From: Flavobacterium commune
GTDB taxonomy: Bacteria > Bacteroidota > Bacteroidia > Flavobacteriales > Flavobacteriaceae
Assembly (NCBI RefSeq): GCF_001857965.1
Contig: NZ_CP017774.1
Location: forward strand, 1,302,001 to 1,366,000
Length of the DNA: 64,000 bases
Reading direction: 5' to 3'
Part shown: positions 11,001 through 19,335 of the stretch, in pieces
Numbering within the stretch: the stretch's first letter is position 1
Layout of the letters: every line of letters starts with the position of its first letter
Program-made: the position numbers and the translations under genes
The notes under the pieces: generated by a model
The model's input: only the letters and a program-made list of their open reading frames with translations
The model's database searches: none
Told to the model about the DNA's origin: nothing

Positions 11001-12028
11001 TGTCCTGCAGTAGATTGAGTATAGGTAGAAGCTGAAACATAAACTGGAATAGGAGCTGAATATTTAGTTCCACAACCACTGGCGCTCGATGTATATTTTA
11101 CTCTGTACCAAGTTGTAACCGTTAAAGCAGACGGTGTGTAACTACTTGAAGTTGCTCCTGAAATAGGAGTATAAGTTCCTCCTGCTGTTAAACTATATTG
11201 CCATTCATAAGTAGGAGAAGGCGCATTTGTAGAAAATGTCAAATTAGAGATGCTTCCCCCCGAACAAATAGTCTGGCTCTGAGGTAGTATTGTTGCAGTG
11301 TAAGCGGTATCTGGATTTGAAGTTCCACACCCAAGTGAAGTCCCTGAACAATTAGAAGCACAATTATTACTAGATCCATAGATTTGAGAGGAATTGCCTT
11401 GAGTAGTCATAGCTCCAGTGGTATAAAACTGACCCGTAGTTCCTGAAATATCAATATTCCCATTATCAGTTATATAATCTCCATACACTTGCAATAAACC
11501 GTTAACTGTAAAATTTCCAGTACTGTTGCTATTTACTATATTACCATATACAATTAAAGTTGCACCTTGCTCTATTGTAATACTCGATTTATTTCCAATT
11601 AAAAAATTGTTAGAAGTAGAGCCCAAAGTTCCCAATACTAAAGTAGTACCTGATTTGACCGTTAATGTAAAAATAGAATTTCCACCTATACTTGTAACAC
11701 CTCCTATTGTGGTAGTCCCGGAAGCAATGGTCAAGCTACCCGACGCATCAACTGCTGAAAAGTCATAATTTGATCCCCCAGGCTGATCGGTTACGTCCTG
11801 ATTAAAGGTATAGTTTCCTGTACTAATGGTTAAATTTTGATCAAGAGTAAGAGGATTATTAACGGTAACATTTGTGCTGCTGGCAGGAACACCGCTAGGT
11901 GCCCATGTGTTAGTTGTTGACCAAATGTAGGCTACTCCTGATGTAGTAGTTTGTCCAGTTATTTTTGTAGAAAAAACAAATAAAAACAGTACCCCAAAAA
12001 TCACTTTCTTAAATAAAAATAACCTCAT
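8006..12028 (-). CDS. giant beta-helix/Ig-like surface/secreted protein with T9SS type C-like tail (paralogue 3 of 3)
   Basis: 1340 residues from the ATG at 12028; a TTG three codons upstream is the only alternative and is less likely. Signal peptide ~1-25 (KITGQ). About 30-210 is made of short Ser/Thr/Gly beta strands resembling a beta-helix ([14 protein letters not shown]). About 240-770 holds Cys-containing Ig-like repeats ([22 protein letters not shown]). The module from about 788 to the C-terminus is shared with paralogues 1 and 2 and ends TKIVY, a probable type C T9SS sorting signal. The three genes are in tandem, share the C-terminal ~550 residues and differ in the N-terminal half. Function beyond secretion and surface display is unknown. 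Confidence 0.75.
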   Translation of the reverse strand: MRLFLFKKVIFGVLFLFVFSTKITGQTTTSGVAYIWSTTNTWAPSGVPASSTNVTVNNPLTLDQNLTISTGNYTFNQDVTDQPGGSNYDFSAVDASGSLTIASGTTTIGGVTSIGGNSIFTLTVKSGTTLVLGTLGSTSNNFLIGNKSSITIEQGATLIVYGNIVNSNSTGNFTVNGLLQVYGDYITDNGNIDISGTTGQFYTTGAMTTQGNSSQIYGSSNNCASNCSGTSLGCGTSNPDTAYTATILPQSQTICSGGSISNLTFSTNAPSPTYEWQYSLTAGGTYTPISGATSSSYTPSALTVTTWYRVKYTSSASGCGTKYSAPIPVYVSASTYTQSTAGQTVCGGSFGPISVSAFGTGLTYQWYSNTTASNSGGSLISGAVSNVYTPSSAVSGTTYYYCVINSSCGIAFTTAVSGAFTVSLNSVTAASSSPNLCVNTLMTNITHTTTGATGIGTATGLPTGVTALWSSNTITISGTPTQSGTFNYSIPLSGGCGNVSATGTITVNAFPIITTQPVNQLDCEGASVKFKVIASGSGLTYTWQRKRPLDASFVTIVDVENYIENSSTNEIRILNAGSTQHPNGTQFQVIVSNGNCSVTSNVATLTVNEITNVSTGTNVIQCFGTNYSYTVTTSYPANVVSYQWKKSVTSGVWDDVINGGAYSGATSATLSITGGTPAESAEYRVYITFQSSGTDCNVASYTRTRKITFLPQLTTPVTSITQPTCSINTGTITVTVQSATDEYSFDNGVTYQTSNVKSGLAVGSYNVIIKNVAGCISSTTNCQIISETSTWNGTTWLNGNPDGSRDVIFEDDFNSIADIEACSCQITNGANVIINGTHTLKVTNAVNVVSGTLTFENNASLVQLNDTAVNTGNINYKRYTTPVRRYDFTYWSSPVAGQTLKNLSPNTLYDKYYGYNPDTGWVIYYNGTKIMDPGNGYLVRAPQNFSITAATIDYAPVFVGVPNNGVFNLSLLANKTYLFGNPYPSAIDADAFLDANMNVLEGTLYFWTHNTPPSNVAPGSQAYNYSANDYATYNRTGGVGTRVSTAKAANTGGVVPTGKIAASQGFFAPSSATGGTLIFNNGMRISGGVSGTNNSQFFKLSTTSKTATTNAITDKNRIWLNLTNNEGVFKQTLVGYIAGATNNYDTGFDGMSYDGNPFVDFYSVNNAVNLAIQARALPFVQQDSVPLGYKSTIKGDFQINIDHTDGILTSQNVFLEDKDLKVVHNLKKGAYTFSTEKGVFNNRFIMRYIDDNVSKKGITKETVSTGEVVVSVLNNVINVSSPKKLIAKISIYDVSGAIIYQKEEVLVNTFLIQNLNLAPQVMLVNVVLENGDTIATKIVY

Positions 12029-12244
12029 AAAACCCAAATGATAAAATTAGACTTAACAAATCAACAATTAAATTAAAACACTTAAAATCAGACACAAAAA
12101 CAAAATCGTTAACTTACATTATTCATCGCTAATCAGCTATTTTTTACAAATTACGTCAGCTATTTACATTGTAAACCACTATCATAAATAGATTTAAGTA
12201 CCTTTATGGCTGAGAATTTTAAATTTAATTTGGAATAGTCTAAA

Positions 12245-12724
12245 ATGAAAGACGTATTTACCATCAAAGAAGCCATTCAAAAAATAGAACATTATTGTGC
12301 TTATCAGGAAAGGTGTCATCAGGAAGTGGAGCAAAAATTGCGAAACATGAAAATGGATTCAGATGAAATAGACCATATTATTGCCCATCTTATCAACGAA
12401 AATTTTCTAAACGAAGAACGTTTTGCCTGTAGTTTTGCCCGAGGAAAACATCGAATCAAACATTGGGGAAAGATCCGAATTACCAATGAATTAAAATTCA
12501 GAGGTATCAATCAAACCTTAATTAATATTGCTTTAAAAGAAATTAGTCAAGAAGAATATTATAGCACTTTTGATACTTTGGCAAATAGAAATTGGGAATC
12601 CATTATGGAAAAAAATGCTTTGAAGAAAAGAAAGAAATTTTGCGATTTTATGCTTAGACGTGGATTTGAGAGTAATTTGATTTATGATAAAGTTTGCGAA
12701 TTAGAAAACAATAATACCAAATAA
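12245..12724 (+). CDS. recX: RecX family regulatory protein
   Basis: 159 residues, close to the usual RecX length. It is helical throughout with the three-helix repeats of the family: YCAYQERCHQEVEQKL at the start, LINENFLNEERFACSFARGKHRIKHWGKIRI in two adjacent stretches in the middle, and MLRRGFESNLIYDKV at the end. RecX proteins bind RecA filaments and limit recombinase and coprotease activity in the cytoplasm. It is a single gene facing radA, another recombination factor, across a shared bidirectional terminator; recA itself is not in the window. The ATG at 12245 is the first in frame and fits the family start. Confidence 0.85.
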   Translation: MKDVFTIKEAIQKIEHYCAYQERCHQEVEQKLRNMKMDSDEIDHIIAHLINENFLNEERFACSFARGKHRIKHWGKIRITNELKFRGINQTLINIALKEISQEEYYSTFDTLANRNWESIMEKNALKKRKKFCDFMLRRGFESNLIYDKVCELENNNTK

Positions 12725-12755
12725 TGCAGTATTCAAAAACTATTTTTTGAGAAAT

Positions 12756-12795
12756 AAAAAAGACCAATACCGAAAAAACAGTATTGGTCTTTTTT
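12756..12795. terminator. bidirectional terminator between recX and radA
   Basis: AAAAAGACCAATAC pairs with GTATTGGTCTTTTT around a ~10-base A-rich loop. It sits between the convergent genes and has A/T runs on both sides. Confidence 0.9.
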
Positions 12796-12803
12796 GTAGT
12801 TTT

Positions 12804-14165
12804 TTACCCAAAAAGCATACTCGCTACATCTTCAATTTTAGCTACTAATTCAATTTTGATTCCTGTGTTTTTCAAGGCTATTTTATTGTATTTGGATACA
12901 AAAATGGTAGAAAATCCTAATTTTTCGGCTTCCTGAATGCGTTGGTCCACACGGTTTACTGGACGAATTTCACCCGAAAGTCCGACTTCGCCAGCAAAAC
13001 AAAAATCTTTGTTCACGGGAATATCTTCATTCGATGATAAAATAGCAGCTACAACAGCCAAATCAATCGCAGGATCATCCACTGAAATGCCTCCGGTAAC
13101 GTTTAGGAAAACGTCTTTGGCGCCAAGTCTGAAACCGGCTCTTTTTTCTAAAACGGCCAAAATCATATTCAGTCTTTTGGCATTATAACCGGTGGTGCTG
13201 CGTTGTGGAGTTCCATAAACTGCCGTGCTGACTAAGGATTGGATTTCAATCATCAGTGGGCGCATGCCTTCTAATGTGGTGGCAATAGCGGTTCCTGATA
13301 ATTCTTCGTCTTTGTGCGAAATCAATATTTCCGACGGATTGGAAACTTCTCTTAGTCCGCTACCCAGCATTTCGTAAATACCAATTTCGGCAGTAGAACC
13401 AAAACGGTTTTTTAACGAGCGTAGGATTCGATACACATGATTTCGATCACCTTCAAATTGCAGTACGGTATCGACCATGTGTTCCAGTATTTTTGGTCCG
13501 GCAATGTTTCCGTCTTTGGTAATATGACCAATTAAAATCACAGGAATATTAGTTTCTTTGGCAAACTTAATTAGTTCGGCAGTAGTCTCCCTGATTTGCG
13601 AAATGCTTCCCGCTGTTGATTCAATATAATCAGTATGCAGGGTTTGAATCGAATCGATAATCACGATTTCCGGTTCAATGGCTTCGATTTGTTTGAAGAT
13701 ATTTTGCGTTTTGGTTTCGGTCAGAATGTAGCAGTTATCGCTTGAAGGTGTAATTCTTTCGGCGCGCATTTTTATTTGTTTCTGACTTTCTTCGCCTGAA
13801 ACATATAAGGTTTTATATGGTAGTTTTAAGGATATTTGGAGTAAAAGCGTACTTTTCCCTATTCCCGGTTCGCCGCCCAGAAGTGTGAGTGAACCCGGTA
13901 CGATACCGCCACCCAAAACGCGATTCAATTCGGTATCAGTGGTGTCCATACGGATTTCCTGAGTCGAATCGATTTCGGTAATTCTTAAAGGTTTTGGTGC
14001 TCTGTTGCTTGGTGTAGGTTCGCTTTTCCAGGCAACTTTATCTTGTTTTTGAATGATTTCTTCGGCAATGGTATTCCATTCTTTACAGGCGTTGCATTGA
14101 CCTTGCCATTTGGCGTAAGATGTTCCGCAATTCTGGCAGAAAAAAGAGGTTTTAACTTTTGACAT
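12804..14165 (-). CDS. radA: DNA repair protein RadA
   Basis: 453 residues, typical length. It starts with the RadA zinc finger (CQNCG then CNAC, residues ~10-30). Next come a RecA-like ATPase with Walker A GGEPGIGKST (~97-106), a Walker B-like IVIIDSIQ, the RadA-specific KNRFG motif (LKNRFGSTAEIG, ~250), and a Lon-protease-like C-terminal domain. RadA is a hexameric DNA-branch-migration helicase that acts in recombination intermediates. The upstream esterase-like gene's stop codon overlaps the radA ATG by one base (TAATG), which suggests translational coupling and a two-gene operon. Confidence 0.95.
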   Translation of the reverse strand: MSKVKTSFFCQNCGTSYAKWQGQCNACKEWNTIAEEIIQKQDKVAWKSEPTPSNRAPKPLRITEIDSTQEIRMDTTDTELNRVLGGGIVPGSLTLLGGEPGIGKSTLLLQISLKLPYKTLYVSGEESQKQIKMRAERITPSSDNCYILTETKTQNIFKQIEAIEPEIVIIDSIQTLHTDYIESTAGSISQIRETTAELIKFAKETNIPVILIGHITKDGNIAGPKILEHMVDTVLQFEGDRNHVYRILRSLKNRFGSTAEIGIYEMLGSGLREVSNPSEILISHKDEELSGTAIATTLEGMRPLMIEIQSLVSTAVYGTPQRSTTGYNAKRLNMILAVLEKRAGFRLGAKDVFLNVTGGISVDDPAIDLAVVAAILSSNEDIPVNKDFCFAGEVGLSGEIRPVNRVDQRIQEAEKLGFSTIFVSKYNKIALKNTGIKIELVAKIEDVASMLFG

Positions 14166-15307
14166 TATTTTTTTACAGTTAAGCTTTTCATATCATCGTA
14201 CTTATTGTACATCATTTCTTTAGTCAAATCGCCAATTTCTTCCAGTTGGGAAGCACGCTGGTATTTGGCGGCAGCCTTTTTAGCATCACCGGTTTTTTCA
14301 TACATCAAACCCAGTTCGTAATCAGCAAGCATTGCTTTTGGATAATTTTTACTGGCAATTTGGGCCAATTTTTCTAATTCATCATAAGCCTTATTTTTTA
14401 AGATAGCAGCTTCGATGGCTTTGAAATCATTGATTCGTATAGGCATTTGCAAACCTAATTTTTCGGCTGTGTTTTGGTATTTTTTAATTAAGTAATCCAC
14501 ATAACCGGATGGCAAAATTGCAATTTTTTCGGTGAATTCCGTTGAAGAAATAGGTTTGTAACTATCAAAAATTTGGTACAAAGCATTTGGCACCGAAAAT
14601 AAAACTAAGGAGTAATGGGAAGCGTTACTGAATTTATTGTATTGGTAATTCACTAACGGATTTGTAATTGATTTTAACTGAGCATCCAATTCTTCTATAG
14701 GCTGAAGTAATTGTTTGATATCGCCATCGGCTGAAGATTGATAGTAAAATATCGGTTTTTTTGCATTGCTTAAGTTGGTTGCAATTTGGCTTTCCATTCC
14801 CGGTGCGAGTTCCGGACTGAGTGAAATATAAGCGTTAAAAAAGGAGTTTTCTTTGTAAAGAAAGAAATTTAAAAATCCGGCTGTAGTGTCATGTCCGGCA
14901 ATAATTCTGAAAGGAGCCGTACGGTATTTTTTATCAATAAAAGGAACGAGTTCTTCGCCAATGAAGTTGTAAAAAGCCGCCGATCTTTTGGTTGGTGTTC
15001 CTTCAGCGGGGTCAAAAGCGCAGTCGTTCATACGGCTGTTTTTTTGATTGATTCCAATGATAATCATTTCGGGTAAGTCGTCCCAATATTCTCCATATTT
15101 CAAAGCTCCCTGAAAAGGGTCAAATAAATAATCTCCGTCTAATAACAATAAAACCGGGTATCTTTTGGTTGAACTGTTTTCGTAAGAAGCAGGTAGACTT
15201 ATTGTAATTTCTCTGGTTTCTCCGAGTTTGTTGGATTTGATTAATTCGGTAGTTTTTTGAGCAAATAATGAAATCGAAAAAAAGAATAAAAGTAGTGCTT
15301 GTTTCAT
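14165..15307 (-). CDS. esterase-like alpha/beta-hydrolase fold protein with C-terminal TPR, nucleophile apparently lost
   Basis: 380 residues: signal peptide (1-16, SISLFAQ), then a domain of the putative esterase (Fes/EstD-like) type with PVLLLLDGDYLF (~51-62) and the strand-nucleophile-helix region around residue 140. At the elbow, where the family has G-x-S-x-G, this protein reads AGHDTTAG, so Asp140 replaces the nucleophilic serine. A TPR-like helical pair (~330-365, LADYELGLMYEKTGDAKKA) closes the protein. By family it would hydrolyse ester bonds in the periplasm. With the substitution it may be non-catalytic or a binding protein. It overlaps radA by one base, an odd partner for a periplasmic protein. 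Confidence 0.7.
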   Translation of the reverse strand: MKQALLLFFFSISLFAQKTTELIKSNKLGETREITISLPASYENSSTKRYPVLLLLDGDYLFDPFQGALKYGEYWDDLPEMIIIGINQKNSRMNDCAFDPAEGTPTKRSAAFYNFIGEELVPFIDKKYRTAPFRIIAGHDTTAGFLNFFLYKENSFFNAYISLSPELAPGMESQIATNLSNAKKPIFYYQSSADGDIKQLLQPIEELDAQLKSITNPLVNYQYNKFSNASHYSLVLFSVPNALYQIFDSYKPISSTEFTEKIAILPSGYVDYLIKKYQNTAEKLGLQMPIRINDFKAIEAAILKNKAYDELEKLAQIASKNYPKAMLADYELGLMYEKTGDAKKAAAKYQRASQLEEIGDLTKEMMYNKYDDMKSLTVKK

Positions 15308-15383
15308 GATTTGGGAGTTTATAAAATTCGATTTTAAATATACTACTTTTTAACCAAAGTAAAAGAAAGCTTATAAAAACAAA

Positions 15384-15407
15384 AAGCGCTTCTTTTAGGA
15401 AACGCTT
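15384..15407 (-). terminator. terminator downstream of panD
   Basis: On the minus strand AAGCGTTTC and GAAGCGCTT form a 9-bp stem with one G-U pair, followed by TTTTTGTTTTT. It ends the panC-panD unit before the esterase gene. Confidence 0.75.
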
Positions 15408-15435
15408 CATTTATTTGATAATTTTTAATACTGTT

Positions 15436-15786
15436 TTAGGTCAATGAATTGTCATTTTCATTTGGGAAAATAATCCAGGGTTGGAAAGTTTTTGCTTCTT
15501 CGAAATCAACTGTAGCATACGAAATAATGATAATAATATCATCTCTCTGTACTTTTCTGGCTGCCGGGCCGTTCAATGTAATTTCGCCGGAATTTCTTTC
15601 TCCTTTTATGGCGTAAGTGTCAAAACGTTCTCCGTTGTTGATGTTAACAATGGATACTTTTTCTCCTTCAATAATATTAGATGCTTCTAATAAGGTTTCA
15701 TCGATGGTAATACTGCCTATGTAATTTAAATCGGCTCCTGTTACTTTTACCCGATGAATTTTTGATTTTAATACTTGAATTTGCAT
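15436..15786 (-). CDS. panD: aspartate 1-decarboxylase PanD
   Basis: 116 residues, the normal length. The self-cleavage site is visible as YIGSITID: cleavage between Gly24 and Ser25 makes the pyruvoyl group. Lys9, in the KSKIHR motif, is the conserved N-terminal lysine, and the [11 protein letters not shown] and [20 protein letters not shown] stretches are typical. PanD converts L-aspartate to beta-alanine for pantothenate. It lies 14 bases downstream of panC, the enzyme that uses beta-alanine, in the same direction. A possible own promoter lies in the panC 3' end (15791-15823). Confidence 0.96.
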   Translation of the reverse strand: MQIQVLKSKIHRVKVTGADLNYIGSITIDETLLEASNIIEGEKVSIVNINNGERFDTYAIKGERNSGEITLNGPAARKVQRDDIIIIISYATVDFEEAKTFQPWIIFPNENDNSLT

Positions 15787-15790
15787 GGCA

Positions 15791-15823
15791 CAAAAGTAAA
15801 TTATTTTAGCGAAATGGTATCAA
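15791..15823 (-). promoter_or_regulatory. possible internal promoter for panD
   Basis: On the minus strand, TTG (15821-15823), a 22-base spacer and TACTTTTG (15791-15798) match the Bacteroidota TTG...TAnnTTTG pattern just before the panD ATG. It lies mostly within panC coding sequence, so a chance match is possible. Confidence 0.4.
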
Positions 15824-16649
15824 TCAATCGAATATTATTAACAAAAACGGCTATAAATGCACGATAATTTTTATTTTTTGATTGCTCAACACAAGGAAGA
15901 AGTGTCGCTTCGTCCGCGATTTCAAAGTATTCTAAGTCAAAAATACTATTGGATTGAAACACTTCTTTTACCCAATTTTTTACTTCTTCACAACTTTGCG
16001 TTTTGAATTTTTCTTTGGCCTCAAGTAATGTTTGGTATATCATTGCTGCTTGTTCTCTTTCTATTTTTGATAAGCGTTCATTTCGGGAACTCATAGCAAG
16101 TCCGTTAGCTTCTCTGAAAATTTCGCAACCAATTATGTTTACTGCCAATTGGTTTTTGCTGACCATTTTTTTGACAATTTGTAATTGCTGGAAATCTTTC
16201 TCTCCAAAATAAGCATTGTTAGGAGTTACAATTTCGAACAATCTTTTTACAATTGTTCCCACTCCGTTAAAATGACCCGGTCTGAACTTGCCTTCCATTT
16301 GGTTTTCTAATCCGTCAAAATCAAATTCCTGTGAAACCGTTTTTCCTTCGTAAATATCTTCTACAGAAGGTGCGTAAACAATTATATTTTTGTCTAAATC
16401 AGCAATTTTTTGAGTATCTGCTTCCAGAGTTCTGGGGTATTTTTCTAAATCTTCGGGATTGTTAAACTGAGTAGGATTGACAAAAATACTCACTACGGTA
16501 GTGTTGTTTTCTGCTAGTGATTGCTGCATCAATGAAAGATGTCCTTGGTGCAAAGCGCCCATTGTTGGGACAAAACCAATAGTGGAATGAGACGTTTTAA
16601 CAGAATTTAAAAAATCGATTAAAGCGGCTTTTCCATAGAAAATAGGCAT
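15801..16649 (-). CDS. panC: pantothenate synthetase PanC
   Basis: 282 residues from the ATG at 16649. A longer frame opens at 16679, but that start would overlap an exact -7 box (16673-16680), and 282 residues is the usual size. Visible motifs are [16 protein letters not shown] (nucleotide-binding HxGH), [32 protein letters not shown] and MSSRNERLS. PanC joins pantoate and beta-alanine with ATP to give pantothenate, in the cytoplasm. It is followed at once by panD, which supplies its beta-alanine. It is divergent from the glycogen-synthase-like gene at 16759. Confidence 0.95.
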   Translation of the reverse strand: MPIFYGKAALIDFLNSVKTSHSTIGFVPTMGALHQGHLSLMQQSLAENNTTVVSIFVNPTQFNNPEDLEKYPRTLEADTQKIADLDKNIIVYAPSVEDIYEGKTVSQEFDFDGLENQMEGKFRPGHFNGVGTIVKRLFEIVTPNNAYFGEKDFQQLQIVKKMVSKNQLAVNIIGCEIFREANGLAMSSRNERLSKIEREQAAMIYQTLLEAKEKFKTQSCEEVKNWVKEVFQSNSIFDLEYFEIADEATLLPCVEQSKNKNYRAFIAVFVNNIRLIDTISLK

Positions 16650-16672
16650 GGTTATTTTATTAAAATTAAATG

Positions 16673-16680
16673 CAAACATA
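16673..16680 (-). promoter_or_regulatory. -7 box for panC-panD
   Basis: The minus strand reads TATGTTTG, an exact TAnnTTTG, 24 bases before the chosen panC ATG. No clear -33 TTG is seen at the usual distance. The box argues against the upstream start at 16679. Confidence 0.55.
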
Positions 16681-16711
16681 ATATATTAGTTAATAACTGC
16701 ATAAAATTTTG

Positions 16712-16719
16712 TAATTTTG
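16712..16719 (+). promoter_or_regulatory. -7 box for the 16759 operon
   Basis: TAATTTTG is an exact TAnnTTTG match 40 bases upstream of the ATG at 16759. It forms a divergent promoter pair with the panC box. The -33 element is not obvious. Confidence 0.5.
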
Positions 16720-16758
16720 CGTGGTTTTTATTACCAACTTAACTAAGTAAATTACAAT

Positions 16759-17562
16759 ATGAAAGATAAGAGGATATTATACGTATCATCTGAAGTGGTG
16801 CCCTATTTGGCTGAAAATGAGGTTTCTTTAATGTCTTATGATGTTCCTAAGATGGTAAATGATCAGGGGGGACAAATCAGAATTTTTATGCCAAGATATG
16901 GAAATATCAACGAAAGACGTCACCAATTGCATGAAGTAATTCGACTATCCGGAATGAATTTGGTAGTAAATGACTTAGATATGCCTTTGATTATTAAGGT
17001 AGCATCAATTCCTAAAGAAAGAATTCAGGTATATTTTATTGATAATGACGAATATTTTAAAAGAAAAGCAACCTTTGCTGATGAAGATGGAGCACTCTAT
17101 CCTGATAATGACGAACGCGCTATCTTTTTTGCAAAAGGAGTTGTTGAAACAGTAAAAAAACTGAATTGGGTTCCTGATATTATTCATGTCCATGGATGGA
17201 TGGCAGCTATGTTGCCTGTTTATATGAAACATTTTTATAAAAACGAAGCCTTGTTTTCTGACACGAAGATTGTTACTTCGGTTTACGGACAGTCTTTCGA
17301 CGGTACTTTAGATGTCGAAATGATTAACAAAGTCAAACTTGACGGAGTACCACAAGAGGAAGTAGCTATGCTTTCGACTCCTGATTATGAGAATATTATT
17401 AAAGCAACTGTAATGCATTCGGATGCAGTAATTATTGCTTCGCCTAATGTAAGTTCAAGTTTAACAAAATTTATTGAAACTTCAGGAAAACCTTTTCTAT
17501 CTTACGTCCCTAAAGATTCTTTCGCTGATGCGTATAATAATTTTTACAAAGAAATGCTTTAA
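16759..17562 (+). CDS. truncated/degenerate glycogen (starch) synthase-like protein, GT5 N-domain only
   Basis: 267 residues, against ~480 for full glycogen synthases. It matches only the N-terminal GT5 Rossmann domain: ILYVSSEVVPYLAENEVSLMS near the start, IRIFMPRYGNINER, and IHVHGWMAAMLPVYMKH (compare HVHDWHTA in active enzymes). The substrate-binding KTGGL motif that should follow SSEVVP is replaced by ENEVSL, and the whole C-terminal nucleotide-sugar domain is missing. It is therefore unlikely to make glycogen on its own. It lies in one direction with a DUF4270 lipoprotein (22-base gap) and glmS. A role linked to envelope or amino-sugar metabolism is only suggested by that context. Confidence 0.8.
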   Translation: MKDKRILYVSSEVVPYLAENEVSLMSYDVPKMVNDQGGQIRIFMPRYGNINERRHQLHEVIRLSGMNLVVNDLDMPLIIKVASIPKERIQVYFIDNDEYFKRKATFADEDGALYPDNDERAIFFAKGVVETVKKLNWVPDIIHVHGWMAAMLPVYMKHFYKNEALFSDTKIVTSVYGQSFDGTLDVEMINKVKLDGVPQEEVAMLSTPDYENIIKATVMHSDAVIIASPNVSSSLTKFIETSGKPFLSYVPKDSFADAYNNFYKEML

Positions 17563-17584
17563 TCCCAACTTTTTATTATCAAAT

Positions 17585-19324
17585 ATGCGTAATAATTCTT
17601 TTTTTAAGATAATTCTAATAGCAATAACAGTCGTTTTTTTTATTTCATGCGATAAAGATTTTAATTCTATTGGAGAAGATTTAATAGGCAATGAACATTT
17701 TGGTTTGGAACTTGACAGTTATGAAGTTCAGGCTTATAACCAAAAAGTCGAAGCGGTACAATCTAATAATCTACCCATTAATCCATTAGGAATTTACGAC
17801 GATCCTGTTTTTGGTACAACCGAAGCCAGTTTTGTTACTCAGGTTGTTTTGTCTCCTTCAAATCCGGTTTCAGTAAATCCTGTTATTGGTGCTAATCCTG
17901 AAATTGAAAGTGTAATTTTAAATATTCCTTATTTTAGTCATGTTGATCCTGATGTAGCAATTACTAGTTCAGGAGACAGTACTTATATTTTGGACTCCAT
18001 TTATGGCCCTGCAAAATCAAAAATAAAATTAAGCGTTTATGAGTCGGGTTATTTTATGAGGGATTTAGATCCTTTGACTGGTTTTTTAGAACCTCAAAAA
18101 TTCTACACCGATCAGGCTGGCGATTTTAATAATCTGATAGCATCAGTACGTTTGAATAATGATACTGATGTATCTCAAAATGATGCTTTTTTCTTTAACC
18201 CTGCCGAACGCAAAGAAACTACTAAGGAAAATGAAGAAGATGTAGTTACACGATTTGCTCCTGCAATGCGTTTGTCTTTAAACAAAGATTATTTTAAAAC
18301 AAAAATTATTGATGCCGCTAAAAAAATTGACGGTACTGATCCTGGGAAACTAACCACTAATGATGTTTTCAAAAACTTCTTTAGAGGTCTATATTTTAAA
18401 GTAGAAAAATCCGGGTCAAATCCAGGTCAAATGGCCTTGATGAATTTTAAAGAAGGAACTATTACCGTTAAATATAAAGAAGACCTTGTTACAATTACAA
18501 AAGACGCAAACGGTAATGATGTTTCAAAAACAGATCGAATAGATAAATCCATAGTGCTTAATTTAACCGGAAACACAGTTAGTTTATTATCAAACACTAA
18601 TACTCCGGCTTATGATACGGCTACCAACAATCCAAATAGTACTACCGGAGACAGTAAATTGTATCTAAAAGGTGGTCAAGGATCTATGGCTGTATTGGAT
18701 CTTTTTAACAAAACCGATGAAAGAGGATATAATGCTGCTGGAGAGCCTACTATTGGTTCGAACCATGTTCCGGATGAATTAGACGATTTAAAACAACTTT
18801 CAGCTACCAAAAAATTATTGATAAACGAGGCTAACCTGGTTTTTCATATTGATGCTGCAACTATGGGAGCAAATGCGGCCTTGCCAAAACGTATTTATTT
18901 ATATGATTTAACTAATAACATCCCGGTTTTGGACTACCTTTATGATGGAACAACAGGAACAACGGTTAAAACAGGACGTTTAATATACAGTGGTTTATTG
19001 AACACTTTAAATGCTAATGATCCTAAAAATTATAAAACCTATAAGATTCGATTAACAAATCAAATTAGAAGTTTAGTAAAAAACAAAGATTCGGTAAATG
19101 TTAAACTAGGAGTAGTTATTACGGAAGACATCAACAATATCACAATGAATAAATTACGTACTTCAGTAATTTTACCAGATCAGGAAACAACATTTTCTAA
19201 AGTGCCTCAGGCATCGATAATGAATCCTTTAGGCGTTGTACTATTTGGAAACAACATCCCTTCAGGAAATGCTGATTACGACAAAAGATTAAAATTAGAA
19301 ATTTATTACACAAAACCCGATTAA
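17585..19324 (+). CDS. DUF4270 family lipoprotein
   Basis: 579 residues from the ATG at 17585; the frame opens earlier but overlaps the preceding gene, and only this start gives a signal sequence. The N-terminus is IILIAITVVFFISCDKDFNS, a lipoprotein signal with lipobox FISC. The body shows the DUF4270 pattern: NLPINPLGIYDDPVFGTTEASFVTQV split over the early region, repeated beta-rich blocks, LLINEANLVFHID and a Tyr-rich KLEIYYTKPD end. The biochemical role is unknown. It lies between the GT5-like protein and glmS with short gaps (22 and 11 bases), an arrangement I associate with flavobacteria. Probably anchored at the outer membrane. Confidence 0.85.
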   Translation: MRNNSFFKIILIAITVVFFISCDKDFNSIGEDLIGNEHFGLELDSYEVQAYNQKVEAVQSNNLPINPLGIYDDPVFGTTEASFVTQVVLSPSNPVSVNPVIGANPEIESVILNIPYFSHVDPDVAITSSGDSTYILDSIYGPAKSKIKLSVYESGYFMRDLDPLTGFLEPQKFYTDQAGDFNNLIASVRLNNDTDVSQNDAFFFNPAERKETTKENEEDVVTRFAPAMRLSLNKDYFKTKIIDAAKKIDGTDPGKLTTNDVFKNFFRGLYFKVEKSGSNPGQMALMNFKEGTITVKYKEDLVTITKDANGNDVSKTDRIDKSIVLNLTGNTVSLLSNTNTPAYDTATNNPNSTTGDSKLYLKGGQGSMAVLDLFNKTDERGYNAAGEPTIGSNHVPDELDDLKQLSATKKLLINEANLVFHIDAATMGANAALPKRIYLYDLTNNIPVLDYLYDGTTGTTVKTGRLIYSGLLNTLNANDPKNYKTYKIRLTNQIRSLVKNKDSVNVKLGVVITEDINNITMNKLRTSVILPDQETTFSKVPQASIMNPLGVVLFGNNIPSGNADYDKRLKLEIYYTKPD

Positions 19325-19335
19325 TATAAAAATTT

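Noticed and set aside
16650..16679. N-terminal extension of panC to the ATG at 16679
   Set aside because: It would overlap an exact -7 box and add residues that PanC proteins do not have.
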